The translations under genes were made by a program, and so were the position numbers. DNA of 26,405 nucleotides from a virus. Shown piece after piece: positions 5,946 through 12,239 of this stretch (positions are counted from its first letter, which is position 1; the number at the start of each line of letters is the position of its first letter). The stretch spans positions 1-26,405 of IMG/VR virus record IMGVR_UViG_3300037264_002101. The stretch is one strand, 5' to 3'. The notes beneath the pieces were generated by a model, which ran no database searches, was not told where the DNA came from, and saw only the letters and a list, made by a program, of their open reading frames with translations.

Positions 5946-6629
5946 TTATCCCAAGTCCTTGATCCGTTCGAGCACCAAGAGGCGTTCAGCGAGTTCCTCG
6001 CTGGGGTTCTCGGGCAGGTCGGTGTCAGCCGAGTTGAAGTCGTCCATGAGGGAACGCACCATCTCCTCGTAGCCCTCCACGTCGTTGGCGGCCATCAGCC
6101 CGGCCTCGCGGCACATCTGAACTTCCTCAGAAGTCAGGCGCACACGCAGGACGCCCTCAGACAAAACGGCCATACCCTGGATGATGAGCCGGTAGCAGTG
6201 GCGTCCGTGCTTCTCGGTGCGCTTCTTGAGGTCGGCAGAGAACCCAGCGCCCGGCTCTGCCTCCTCGCGACGCTTCAACCGCTCCAACTGCTGGATGGCG
6301 TAGCCCCCGTAGGTCTTGCGAACGCGCTGGCTCAAGAAGGACTGACGGATGCCCACGAGGGCTTCGCCCACTTCGGTGCACACCTCGTACTCGGGCAACC
6401 AGAGCAACTCCATCACCGTGGGGTTGTTGGCCAAGCACAACTTGACAAACTTTGCCAACTCGTGGTGGGCCACATCGGGGTCGTGGGCGACGCGCGACTC
6501 CTTGGGCGGGTGCAGGCCCAGCAACTCAGAGGTGCGGGCCTGGAACACGCCGAGGCGATCGATGTCAGAGGTTGGGGTGGCAAGGCCGTATGCCGTCGAA
6601 CCGACGACGCCTTGAAGGATCACGTTCAT
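5946..6629 (-). CDS. RlaP-like nucleotidyltransferase (pol beta fold)
   Basis: About 227 aa. The N-terminus carries GSTAYGLATPTSDIDRLGVF (residues 10-29), the GS...DxD signature of pol beta-type nucleotidyltransferases, closest to the RlaP family described as a component of RNA repair operons. The ATG at 6629 is chosen because the TATGGT -10 box lies 7 nt upstream (leaderless); a frame start at 6641 would sit inside the promoter. Pnkp and an RNA ligase lie 3-5 kb away on the same strand, and tRNA array 2 is directly downstream. The nucleotide added and the substrate are unknown; tRNA end repair is the natural inference. Confidence 0.85.
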   Translation of the reverse strand: MNVILQGVVGSTAYGLATPTSDIDRLGVFQARTSELLGLHPPKESRVAHDPDVAHHELAKFVKLCLANNPTVMELLWLPEYEVCTEVGEALVGIRQSFLSQRVRKTYGGYAIQQLERLKRREEAEPGAGFSADLKKRTEKHGRHCYRLIIQGMAVLSEGVLRVRLTSEEVQMCREAGLMAANDVEGYEEMVRSLMDDFNSADTDLPENPSEELAERLLVLERIKDLG

Positions 6630-6636
6630 ACCCGAC

Positions 6637-6659
6637 ACCATACCTGTCAGGTATGACAG
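6637..6659 (-). promoter_or_regulatory. Leaderless promoter of the nucleotidyltransferase
   Basis: CTGTCA-N11-TATGGT, 7 nt before the ATG. The region holds two dyads: CCTGTCA-TACC-TGACAGG and CATACCTG-T-CAGGTATG (6640-6656). The dyads could be an operator. Confidence 0.72.
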
Positions 6660-6670
6660 GCTCCGTCGGG

Positions 6671-6808
6671 TTAGACCGGGACGGGCTGACGCTCCGGTTC
6701 GCGCACTGGCGGCGCTGGTTCTGGCGATGGCTCATGCCGCGGCTCGCGCACGGGGGGCGCCGGTACTTGCCACGGTTCCTCGCGAACGGGGGTTCCAATT
6801 TCACCCAT
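6671..6808 (-). CDS. Small proline-rich protein
   Basis: About 45 aa, starting MGEIGTPVREEPWQVP, with two near-repeats of PAPPVREP and a PVPV end. The ATG overlaps the stop of the upstream gene (ATGGGTGA), so translation may be coupled; ATGs at 6814 and 6817 are alternatives. Highly biased composition suggests an unstructured linker or binding peptide. No family recognised, and the Pro/Glu bias leaves doubt. Confidence 0.5.
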   Translation of the reverse strand: MGEIGTPVREEPWQVPAPPVREPRHEPSPEPAPPVREPERQPVPV

Positions 6809-7565
6809 CTTCATCATCCTCATCTTCGTCGTCCTCGGCGCGCAACTCAGCCAAGGCATCAGCGACGGCCTTGAAGGTGTTCCTCATGCTCACCATGGCG
6901 GCACCGACAGTCGTGGCGACCTCAGCCATAGCAAAGCCCAGCCGAGTCATTGTGTCCTTGAAGGCTTCGGATGCCTGTTGTTGGCGGCGCCGAGCGGCTT
7001 CTTCGAGATCGTCCTTGGTCACGTCGGTGAGAATCTCGTAGCCCACCCCATAGAACTCGGCCACCCTGGCCAACTCAACGGGCTGCACGAATCCAAGCCA
7101 AGGGACCTGCACCAAGGAATCGACGCGAGCGAACTCGGCCCGGTACCCACGGTCATGCTCGAACACGCGACCCCAGAGCAAGGCGCGCCCCCAGACCAGC
7201 CTGGTCCACGGGGGCGTCGTGTTGAGAGGGGTGTAACGGGACATCCCCGACAGCGGCCAATCCCACGCCATCGCCTCGATGGTCTTGTACGCATAGATGC
7301 CACACCCCACCCCCGCGTGGGCCTTGGTCACCGCGGTCGGCGCCGACTCGCACGGATCGTCCTCACTGCGGCAGTAGGCCGTGATGAAGTTGCGGTCGCG
7401 ATCACGGATGACATCACTGACCCACTCGCCAACCGGCGGCCAAACGATTCCTGAGGCTGGCGACCGCAACACCGGAGTTTCCTCGTCGCCAGCGAGCACC
7501 CAGCACCGCCAAGCCACGATTGGCTCGGCTAGGTCTGGAATCTCAATCTCGGCGTTCCCAATCAC
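6801..7565 (-). CDS. Hypothetical protein with CGIYAYK motif and acidic tail
   Basis: About 254 aa. The GTG at 7565 is chosen because TACCAT lies 7 nt upstream in the phage promoter context; a TTG at 7595 would be inside the promoter. Residues 1-110 contain AEPIVAWRCW, a Cys/His cluster (C65, C72, H83, C88) and GCGIYAYK near 88-94. Similar AWRxW...CGIYA proteins occur widely in actinobacteria and their phages without known function. The C-terminal part is helical (EEAARRRQQQASEAF) and ends in an Asp/Glu run. The Cys/His set may bind a metal. Confidence 0.78.
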   Translation of the reverse strand: MIGNAEIEIPDLAEPIVAWRCWVLAGDEETPVLRSPASGIVWPPVGEWVSDVIRDRDRNFITAYCRSEDDPCESAPTAVTKAHAGVGCGIYAYKTIEAMAWDWPLSGMSRYTPLNTTPPWTRLVWGRALLWGRVFEHDRGYRAEFARVDSLVQVPWLGFVQPVELARVAEFYGVGYEILTDVTKDDLEEAARRRQQQASEAFKDTMTRLGFAMAEVATTVGAAMVSMRNTFKAVADALAELRAEDDEDEDDEDG

Positions 7566-7572
7566 GAGGTCG

Positions 7573-7595
7573 ATGGTACTACTGCCCCATGACAA
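7573..7595 (-). promoter_or_regulatory. Leaderless promoter of the CGIYAYK gene
   Basis: TTGTCA-N11-TACCAT ends 7 nt before GTG 7565. It lies directly downstream of tRNA-Arg(TCT), so this gene need not depend on array 3 transcription. Confidence 0.7.
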
Positions 7596-7596
7596 G

Positions 7597-7668
7597 CGCC
7601 CTCACGAGGAGTCGAACCCCGATCCACCGCTTAGAGGGCGGGTGTCCTGTCCGTTGGACGATGAAGGC
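7597..7668 (-). tRNA. tRNA-Arg(TCT), C33
   Basis: Acceptor GCCTTCA/TGAGGGC, D-arm GTCC/GGAC, anticodon loop CCTCTAA, so position 33 is C instead of U. T-arm CGGGG/CCTCG. CCA not encoded. Confidence 0.85.
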
Positions 7669-7672
7669 TTGG

Positions 7673-7745
7673 TGCCCCCGCTGGGACTCGAACCCAGACC
7701 TGCCCTTTAGGAGAGGGCCGTGGTAATCCCTTCCACCACGGGGGC
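7673..7745 (-). tRNA. tRNA-Arg(CCT)
   Basis: Acceptor GCCCCCG/CGGGGGC, anticodon stem GCCCT/AGGGC with loop CTCCTAA, T-loop TTCGAGT, encoded CCA. Confidence 0.94.
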
Positions 7746-7760
7746 CAGATAATCTTTGCC

Positions 7761-8126
7761 ATGGACTTCTTCGCGACCGCCACGCTAACGGTAGCCCTGA
7801 TGGCTGGTGCGTCCTTCGTCGGCCGCATGGCCTACATGGCCAAACATGCCCCCGTCCCCGAGGGGGACAGGCCACGCAAGGGGTGGACCGTCGCCTGGGT
7901 TGTCTGGCTGGTGGCGGCGATCCTGGGGTTCTTCGCCATTGAGGTTCCGGCACTTCTGAATGACAGCGGGGGCGACACCCTCACCGAGCACATCCAGTTC
8001 GTCGCCGGGCAATCGCCCGCGTGGGCGATCATCGTGGCTGGTGGGATCGTGTCCTTCTTCGCATGGTTCCTCAAGCATCTATTTGACAAGGACTCGCGGG
8101 TCTGGGGTTACCTTCACCGCAAGTGA
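7761..8126 (+). CDS. Small membrane protein, holin-like topology
   Basis: 121 aa, the only plus-strand gene within the arrays. Three hydrophobic segments are visible: about 4-20 (ATATLTVALMAGASFVG), 44-62 (VAWVVWLVAAILGFFAIEV) and 90-107 (AWAIIVAGGIVSFFAWFL), with a charged tail. GATAAT stands 7 nt before the ATG, consistent with a leaderless start, but no TGTCA element precedes it. Topology would fit a holin or a host-envelope protein; no lysis gene is visible nearby, so function is open. It is antisense to any read-through transcript of array 3. Confidence 0.75.
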   Translation: MDFFATATLTVALMAGASFVGRMAYMAKHAPVPEGDRPRKGWTVAWVVWLVAAILGFFAIEVPALLNDSGGDTLTEHIQFVAGQSPAWAIIVAGGIVSFFAWFLKHLFDKDSRVWGYLHRK

Positions 8127-8130
8127 TTGG

Positions 8131-8202
8131 TCGGGATGGGGAGAATCGAACTCCCTACTTCTCGCCCCCCAGACGAGCGTTCTACCGATGAACTACATCC
8201 CG
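8131..8202 (-). tRNA. tRNA-Pro(GGG)
   Basis: Acceptor CGGGATG/CATCCCG, anticodon stem CTCGT/GCGAG with loop CTGGGGG, T-loop TTCGATT, encoded CCA. Third Pro isoacceptor. Confidence 0.93.
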
Positions 8203-8215
8203 TTGTGTTGTTGCG

Positions 8216-8287
8216 CCCCCCACCCAGGAGTTGAACCTGGACCTGTGCCTTCGGAGGACACCGTGATCTCCGTTTCACCAATGGGGG
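8216..8287 (-). tRNA. tRNA-Arg(CCG)
   Basis: Acceptor CCCCCAT/GTGGGGG, anticodon stem GTGTC/GGCAC with loop CTCCGAA, T-loop TTCAACT. CCA not encoded. Confidence 0.92.
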
Positions 8288-8299
8288 ATATGTGTTTGG

Positions 8300-8373
8300 C
8301 GCGCCCGGCAGGACTCGAACCTGCAGCCTCTTGATTCGTAGTCAAGTGTCCTAATCCATTAGACCACGAGCGC
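8300..8373 (-). tRNA. tRNA-Arg(ACG)
   Basis: Acceptor GCGCTCG/CGGGCGC, anticodon stem CTTGA/TCAAG with loop CTACGAA, T-loop TTCGAGT, encoded CCA. A34 would need host TadA to become inosine. Confidence 0.94.
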
Positions 8374-8385
8374 ATGTTGTATTCG

Positions 8386-8456
8386 CAGGAGTGTGGAGAA
8401 TCGAACTCCATCGACATGAGTTTTGGAGACTCACCGGCTACCTCAGCCTCACTCCT
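8386..8456 (-). tRNA. tRNA-Trp(CCA)
   Basis: Acceptor AGGAGTG/CACTCCT, anticodon stem TGAGT/ACTCA with loop CTCCAAA, T-loop TTCGATT. CCA not encoded. The 5' end overlaps the HNH stop codon by 2 nt. Confidence 0.94.
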
Positions 8457-8805
8457 ATGTTGGTTGCAACCGAGTATGGGTCCTGAGCCGATGGCAGTTC
8501 GAGCAAACCAACTCGCACTTGGCCACCTCGTCCTTCAACTTCTGCCAGTTCCCCATGATCACTAAGGTCGAAATCTTGTCCACCTTGTCCGACCCCTCGG
8601 GGTGGTCGAAATCCATGACGCAGGGCGGATAGACCTCCCCGCAGTCCGAACACGGACCAGATTTCTGCTCATCGACCCAAGAGCGCATCTCAGCCTTTCG
8701 CTGAACTGCCCTCCCTTTGTAAACCTCCTTGTTCCTGCGGTAGTGCTCTTTGCGGTACTCCCGCATCTTCCCTTGATTTGCCTCTCTCCACTCTGGTGTT
8801 GACAT
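8455..8805 (-). CDS. HNH endonuclease-like protein
   Basis: 116 aa. The N-terminal half is basic and helical (MREYRKEHYRRNKEVY). Residues about 52-112 form an HNH/zinc module: CSDCG, then DFDHPEG, then CELVCSNCHRLRTH. The two Cys pairs would hold zinc and DH plus the later His would be catalytic. Such small HNH proteins often behave as mobile endonucleases; its insertion between Trp and Glu tRNAs, with 2-nt overlap, fits that. TACCAT lies 6 nt before the ATG, so a leaderless start is possible, though the upstream TGTCA element is not recognisable. Confidence 0.85.
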   Translation of the reverse strand: MSTPEWREANQGKMREYRKEHYRRNKEVYKGRAVQRKAEMRSWVDEQKSGPCSDCGEVYPPCVMDFDHPEGSDKVDKISTLVIMGNWQKLKDEVAKCELVCSNCHRLRTHTRLQPT

Positions 8806-8848
8806 GCTCCCATGGTATCAAACCTTGGGGCGAGTTTTGAGTCTTGCG

Positions 8849-8920
8849 TCCCCCGACAGGGAATCGAACCCTGTTCTGAACCTTGAAAGAGTTCCGTCCT
8901 AACCAATGAACGACCGGGGG
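8849..8920 (-). tRNA. tRNA-Glu(TTC)
   Basis: Acceptor CCCCCGG/TCGGGGG, D-arm GTTC/GGAC type, anticodon stem GAACT/GGTTC with loop CTTTCAA, T-loop TTCGATT. CCA not encoded. Confidence 0.94.
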
Positions 8921-8932
8921 TTGTTGTTGTGG

Positions 8933-9004
8933 CGGTCTATAGGGGTATCGATCCCCTTACTTCACCTTGACAAGATGATGTGATAGCCAGTTCACCAATA
9001 GACC
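8933..9004 (-). tRNA. tRNA-Asp(GTC)
   Basis: Acceptor GGTCTAT/ATAGACC, anticodon stem TCATC/GGTGA with loop TTGTCAA, encoded CCA. The T-loop is ATCGATA, so T54 is replaced by A. Confidence 0.9.
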
Positions 9005-9018
9005 TTGGTGGTGTTGCG

Positions 9019-9089
9019 TCCCCCCGCCGGGACTCGAACCCGATTCTCCTGCTTGAGAGGCAGGTGACGCACCCTATGTCTCCGGGGGG
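9019..9089 (-). tRNA. tRNA-Glu(CTC)
   Basis: Acceptor CCCCCCG/CGGGGGG, anticodon stem CCTGC/GCAGG with loop CTCTCAA, T-loop TTCGAGT. CCA not encoded. First tRNA of array 3. Confidence 0.94.
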
Positions 9090-9122
9090 CTGATGCCCGC
9101 ACCCGGAATCGGGAGAGGGCTA

Positions 9123-9212
9123 TTAGCGCTCGGGGCGCTCGACAGGTCGCGCATCGCGACGCCAGCGCCGGGAGCGCTGATCTCGTTCGCGGAAGTCGGT
9201 AGACCTAGACAT
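9123..9212 (-). CDS. Leader mini-ORF of tRNA array 3 (29 codons)
   Basis: The ATG lies 7 nt after the TAGAGT -10 box, so the mRNA is predicted leaderless. The 29-aa peptide starts MSRSTDFRERDQRSRRWRRD and contains about ten Arg, giving a strongly basic, possibly RNA-binding peptide. It ends 33 nt before tRNA-Glu(CTC). Together with the ORFs at 1481 and 12634 it forms a recurring promoter-miniORF-tRNA unit. The peptide sequences are not alike, which favours a positional or regulatory role, but a product function is possible. Confidence 0.58.
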   Translation of the reverse strand: MSRSTDFRERDQRSRRWRRDARPVERPER

Positions 9213-9219
9213 GGCTATG

Positions 9220-9242
9220 ACTCTACCACACGGGGGTGACAG
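9220..9242 (-). promoter_or_regulatory. Promoter for tRNA array 3
   Basis: CTGTCA-N11-TAGAGT with TTGCTT 19 nt upstream of the -10 box; placed directly after the whiB stop codon. Shares the CTGTCACCCC core with the other array promoters. Confidence 0.7.
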
Positions 9243-9254
9243 CGAAGCAAGGGG

Positions 9255-9491
9255 TTATCCGCTGGCCAATGTCAACTGGCGGCGTCGTCGGAGTATCCGA
9301 CGTTCACGCTCGCTCATGCCACCCCAGATGCCAAACCTCTCATCTAGGCCAAACGCCAAGCAGTCCTCTCGGACGATGCACCCATAGCACACCTCCTTGG
9401 CCTCCTTGGTCGATTCACCCCGACCAGGGAAGAACAACTCGGGGTCTACTCCAAGGCAGTTGGCGAAGTCTTGCCAAATCGGCTCGTGCAT
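9255..9491 (-). CDS. WhiB-family iron-sulphur transcription factor
   Basis: 78 aa. Four cysteines follow the Wbl pattern: C12, then C35-x2-C38-x5-C44, followed by the GIWGG turn (about 54-58) and a basic tail (RERRILRRRRQ). Wbl proteins bind a 4Fe-4S cluster and usually contact the primary sigma factor. They are confined to actinobacteria and their phages, so this gene is the best host indicator. No ribosome binding site is seen; TACAAC lies 7 nt before the ATG, suggesting a leaderless start. The start codon is at the edge of a 13-bp inverted repeat. It may regulate the phage promoters described here (inference). Confidence 0.93.
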   Translation of the reverse strand: MHEPIWQDFANCLGVDPELFFPGRGESTKEAKEVCYGCIVREDCLAFGLDERFGIWGGMSERERRILRRRRQLTLASG

Positions 9492-9536
9492 AGGCCCGGT
9501 TGTAGCAGGTGATCAACACCCACACAACCGGGCCTA
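9491..9536. repeat. 13-bp inverted repeat touching the whiB start
   Basis: Arms 9491-9503 (TAGGCCCGGTTGT) and 9524-9536 are perfect complements with a 20-nt loop that itself holds GGTG/CACC. One arm covers the possible -10 box and the first base of the whiB start codon. It could be an operator, a terminator of the pnkp transcript, or both. Confidence 0.9.
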
Positions 9537-9549
9537 CATCTGAACTAAT

Positions 9550-10407
9550 TCAGAAGTCCCCGTAGGCAACCTGGAAACAGGTCAGACCGGCGTCACGCCA
9601 CATCCTCACGACCTGATCGCGGTCATCAATGACCAACACGGGGTTCCAGTGAGGGAGGATGTCCCGTTCCAGAATCTCGCGCTTGATGATCGAGTCCTTC
9701 CGCATGTCGCCCTCGGGACGCATCAGCACGCTGACGAAGGGAACGTCGTACTGCATCAGCCACGCCATGGTGTCCCGACGAACCTGCTCGGTGCCTTCAC
9801 GACCCGAGCACACCACGACGTGCCGCGTCTCGGCCAGCATCTTGACCAACTCCACGACCCGAGGGTTCGGGGCGTCCTCCAAGCACTTCTCGTACTCGAA
9901 GGGGCCGCGGCTGACGTGAAGGGCGAGGGTGCCGTCCACATCGACCACAACGCACTCAGGGAGGCTCTCATCGACCGTGACGGTCACATCCGGCTTGAGG
10001 TGGTCGTTGAACATCCTCATGATGACCTCGGCCCCCACCGAGCGATCGCGGGTGAGGTCGCGCTTAATACACTCCTCGGGCGTCACGTCGGTGAAGTCCT
10101 TCGTCTCGAAGTGGGCGCCGAACTCACGCGCCAACTCCCTGAGGTGATCGACCACGCCATGCTGGATGTTGGTGTCATCACAGATGACCGTGAGGCCATC
10201 CGCCAGACCGGCACGGATGAGGGCGTCACGGGCGACCTTGGTCGCCTTCTCCTTGCCCTTGGACCATTTGGTATCACCGTGCAACATCACGCGGAGCGAG
10301 TCGCGATTTACGACCACCGTGTTGCCGGGGTTCTTCTTCACTTGTTCGGCCGCCCAGGTGGACTTGCCCGATGCGGGTAATCCTTGTGTTGCAATCAACT
10401 TGATCAT
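9550..10407 (-). CDS. pnkp: Polynucleotide 5'-kinase / 3'-phosphatase
   Basis: 285 aa, T4 Pnkp domain order. The N-terminal kinase has a P-loop GLPASGKST (residues 9-17), NRD (34-36) and a DDTN motif (77-80). The C-terminal phosphatase of the HAD type has DVDGT (156-160), CSGRE (200-204) and IDDRD (260-264). The enzyme heals broken RNA ends by removing 3' phosphates and phosphorylating 5' ends before ligation. Its start overlaps the RNA ligase stop by 4 nt (ATGA), so the two are translationally coupled. All key residues are present. Confidence 0.94.
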   Translation of the reverse strand: MIKLIATQGLPASGKSTWAAEQVKKNPGNTVVVNRDSLRVMLHGDTKWSKGKEKATKVARDALIRAGLADGLTVICDDTNIQHGVVDHLRELAREFGAHFETKDFTDVTPEECIKRDLTRDRSVGAEVIMRMFNDHLKPDVTVTVDESLPECVVVDVDGTLALHVSRGPFEYEKCLEDAPNPRVVELVKMLAETRHVVVCSGREGTEQVRRDTMAWLMQYDVPFVSVLMRPEGDMRKDSIIKREILERDILPHWNPVLVIDDRDQVVRMWRDAGLTCFQVAYGDF

Positions 10408-11498
10408 GTTTCTTCCTCTCGATCTACGAATGGCTTCTCTGCTGCGGGCTTGATCATCTGCCAGATGGCCGGGGCGATGTCCTTGCCGTCAAACAGCGAG
10501 AACATCAGGCCGGGGGACGACGACTTCTTAGCCCTAGCAGCGAAAGCCTTGCGGTCCCCGTCGGGCGTGTTGTGACAGATGATGCTGAACTCCTCGTAGG
10601 CCGCATCTTCGATGGTCTTGAATTGCAGGTTGAGGTCGGAGATGACTCCCTTGACCCAGCCGTAGAACTCATCAGGAACGCGGTCCAGCACGTCGGTGAA
10701 GTCACCGCCACGGGCGAGGACTTCCCAGACACGCTTGGAGTTGATGCCAGTGATGATCCGGTGGAGCCGGACGTACTCGGGGTGCTTCACCTTGAGCCGG
10801 AATGAAGGCTCGCCGGGGCGGTACCAGACCGCCACGACACCCTCGTCCTCCTCATGATTGTTCCCCGTGGCGAAACGGTAAACCGCATCCATGTCGCCAA
10901 CACCAACGTGCTGGGTGGTGCGAGCACCGAGCCACCAGTCGATCTCCCACAAGGGGATGTCGGCTCCGGTAGCGATGTCGATGGCACCCAACATGACCAA
11001 CTCTGCCCGATCGCCATAGTTCACAACGATGCGGTTCTCGGGAAAGATGATCTCCACCAGGGTGGTGACACCTTCGGGTTGAGTGAAGTCGGGCATCTCG
11101 GCGTTCAGCCAGGCCGTGGCCCAGATGGCCTGATCGCTCATGAACGACCCACGGGTGGACACGGCGAAGCGACCATCGGGACGCTTGTAGATGATGCCAA
11201 GCGAGCCGTCCATCTTCTCCGTCACGATGGGCGGAATGGTCAGGGCGAACTTCGGAACAGTCGTCTCGGAGTGGTTGAAGAACTTGGGGAAAGGGCGCGC
11301 CAACACTTTGCCGTCGCTGGCGACAATCAGTCCACGACACGCCGAGGTCACGGGCGTCCAAGCGCGGGTGATCTGGCAGATCGATGAGTAGTTGTAGATC
11401 GTCAGGTCGAACTCGGGATGGCTCTGCGTCATGAGGTGCTTGGCCTCGATGGCCGCACGAATGTCGTCGTCCGAGAACAGGTCGTTGATGTGGGTCAT
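10404..11498 (-). CDS. RNA ligase, T4 Rnl1-like
   Basis: 364 aa. Nucleotidyltransferase motif I is EKMDGS with lysine 95 as the predicted AMP-accepting residue. Motif III-like E149 lies in TLVEIIFPENRIV, motif IV is EGVVAVW (219-225) and motif V is KVKHPEY (236-242). Upstream, ACRGLIV (about 53-59) is the Rnl1-type conserved R. A helical C-terminal domain follows, as in tRNA-specific Rnl1. With Pnkp it forms the classical RNA break-repair pair that restores tRNAs cut by anticodon nucleases. A good ribosome binding site (AAAGGAGG) precedes the ATG. Confidence 0.93.
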   Translation of the reverse strand: MTHINDLFSDDDIRAAIEAKHLMTQSHPEFDLTIYNYSSICQITRAWTPVTSACRGLIVASDGKVLARPFPKFFNHSETTVPKFALTIPPIVTEKMDGSLGIIYKRPDGRFAVSTRGSFMSDQAIWATAWLNAEMPDFTQPEGVTTLVEIIFPENRIVVNYGDRAELVMLGAIDIATGADIPLWEIDWWLGARTTQHVGVGDMDAVYRFATGNNHEEDEGVVAVWYRPGEPSFRLKVKHPEYVRLHRIITGINSKRVWEVLARGGDFTDVLDRVPDEFYGWVKGVISDLNLQFKTIEDAAYEEFSIICHNTPDGDRKAFAARAKKSSSPGLMFSLFDGKDIAPAIWQMIKPAAEKPFVDREEET

Positions 11499-11522
11499 GG
11501 TGTCCTCCTTTCGTCAGGGGGG

Positions 11523-11545
11523 ACTATACACCCCAGGCATGACAA
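11523..11545 (-). promoter_or_regulatory. Promoter of the RNA ligase-Pnkp operon
   Basis: TTGTCA-N11-TATAGT, with a 24-nt leader carrying GAAAGGAGGACACC before ATG 11498. Divergent from the promoter at 11548; the two TGTC elements stand back to back (TGACA-AGCC-TGTCC). Confidence 0.75.
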
Positions 11546-11547
11546 GC

Positions 11548-11570
11548 CTGTCCGGGTTAAGGAGTACGGT
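11548..11570 (+). promoter_or_regulatory. Leaderless promoter of the zinc/HTH gene
   Basis: CTGTCC-N11-TACGGT, 6 nt before ATG 11577. One base differs from the TGTCA element. Confidence 0.65.
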
Positions 11571-11576
11571 GTGCTC

Positions 11577-11978
11577 ATGCGAACGTGCAACAACTGCCTC
11601 AAGACCCTTCACCGTCGGTGTGAACGCAACGAATGCGCTTGCACGGTCTGTGGGTCGAGGGATCGTCGGCCGATCGCCACAGTGAAGCCACCCACTCCAC
11701 CCCGCGCTCGCGCCCCACGCCCTCCTAGGGATCGGGCTTACTCCACCAGCGACAAGGCGGCGTACATGCGCGAGTACCGTCGGCGTAAGGCTGCTGGGGA
11801 GGTCGAAGGGACCTATCGACGCACTACCCCCGACGATCTCCGCCGCATGGTGGAGTTGCGACTACAGGGCCTCACCTACCGAGAGATCGGCGAGGAGTTG
11901 GGCATGGACCACTCTTATGTGGCCCGCCTCACCAAGAGCGAGATGGCGGAAGGCCGAGGTCCTGCCCCCCAGGGCTGA
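11577..11978 (+). CDS. Zinc-finger plus HTH DNA-binding protein
   Basis: 133 aa, starting MRTCNNCLKTLHRRCERN. The N-terminus has CNNC, RRCERNECACTVC cysteines that could form a zinc ribbon. A Pro/Arg-rich linker follows, then a YMREYRRRKAAGE helix, and a C-terminal helix-turn-helix (LRLQGLTYREIGEELGMDHSYVARL), similar to resolvase or sigma-like HTH. The ATG at 11577 is chosen from the leaderless promoter; a longer in-frame start at 11418 lies inside the ligase gene. Its last 12 codons run across the 3' half of tRNA-Ser(TGA) on the other strand. Probably a regulator. Confidence 0.82.
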   Translation: MRTCNNCLKTLHRRCERNECACTVCGSRDRRPIATVKPPTPPRARAPRPPRDRAYSTSDKAAYMREYRRRKAAGEVEGTYRRTTPDDLRRMVELRLQGLTYREIGEELGMDHSYVARLTKSEMAEGRGPAPQG

Positions 11979-12031
11979 CGCCCCCGTCCGCTTTCAAGGC
12001 GGCGCCCGCTCGCTTGTCGGGTTGACCTTCC
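11947..12031 (-). tRNA. tRNA-Ser(TGA)-like, T-loop replaced (possible pseudogene)
   Basis: Acceptor GGAAGGT/GCCTTCC, anticodon loop CTTGAAA, long variable arm and encoded CCA are intact. T-stem TGGGG/CCTCG matches its neighbours, but the loop is GGCAGGA instead of TTCGAGT. The changed part lies under the 3' end of the plus-strand CDS. It may be non-functional. Confidence 0.6.
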
Positions 12032-12035
12032 GTGG

Positions 12036-12120
12036 CGGAGAGCGGAGCACTTGAAGCCCATGGTGTTACCCACGACTCGCTTTCGAGGCGGTCCCGGCGC
12101 GCCTGTCCGGTTCACTCTCC
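12036..12120 (-). tRNA. tRNA-Ser(CGA)
   Basis: Acceptor GGAGAGT/GCTCTCC, anticodon loop CTCGAAA, long variable arm, T-loop TTCAAGT, encoded CCA. The two outer anticodon-stem pairs and one T-stem pair are mismatched. Confidence 0.78.
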
Positions 12121-12123
12121 ATG

Positions 12124-12148
12124 ACAGGTTCTCGTAACGAGAACCTGT
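12124..12148. repeat. 25-bp palindrome between Ser tRNAs
   Basis: ACAGGTTCTCGT, one central A, then the exact complement: 12-bp arms. It abuts the CCA end of tRNA-Ser(GGA). Possible processing hairpin or protein-binding dyad. Confidence 0.93.
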
Positions 12149-12150
12149 GG

Positions 12151-12237
12151 CGGAGAGCCGAGGACTCGAACCCCACGCCCTTTCGGGCGCCAACTCGCTT
12201 CCAACGAGCGCCGGTACGCCTGCCCGGTTGACTCTCC
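12151..12237 (-). tRNA. tRNA-Ser(GGA)
   Basis: Acceptor GGAGAGT/GCTCTCC, anticodon stem GCTCG/CGAGT with loop TTGGAAG, variable arm CGCCCGAAAGGGCG, T-loop TTCGAGT, encoded CCA. Confidence 0.95.
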
Positions 12238-12239
12238 AT

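Noticed and set aside
7597-7668. Suppressor tRNA reading UAG (loop CTCTAAG)
   Set aside because: That register breaks the anticodon stem; the TCT register pairs and matches tRNA-Arg.
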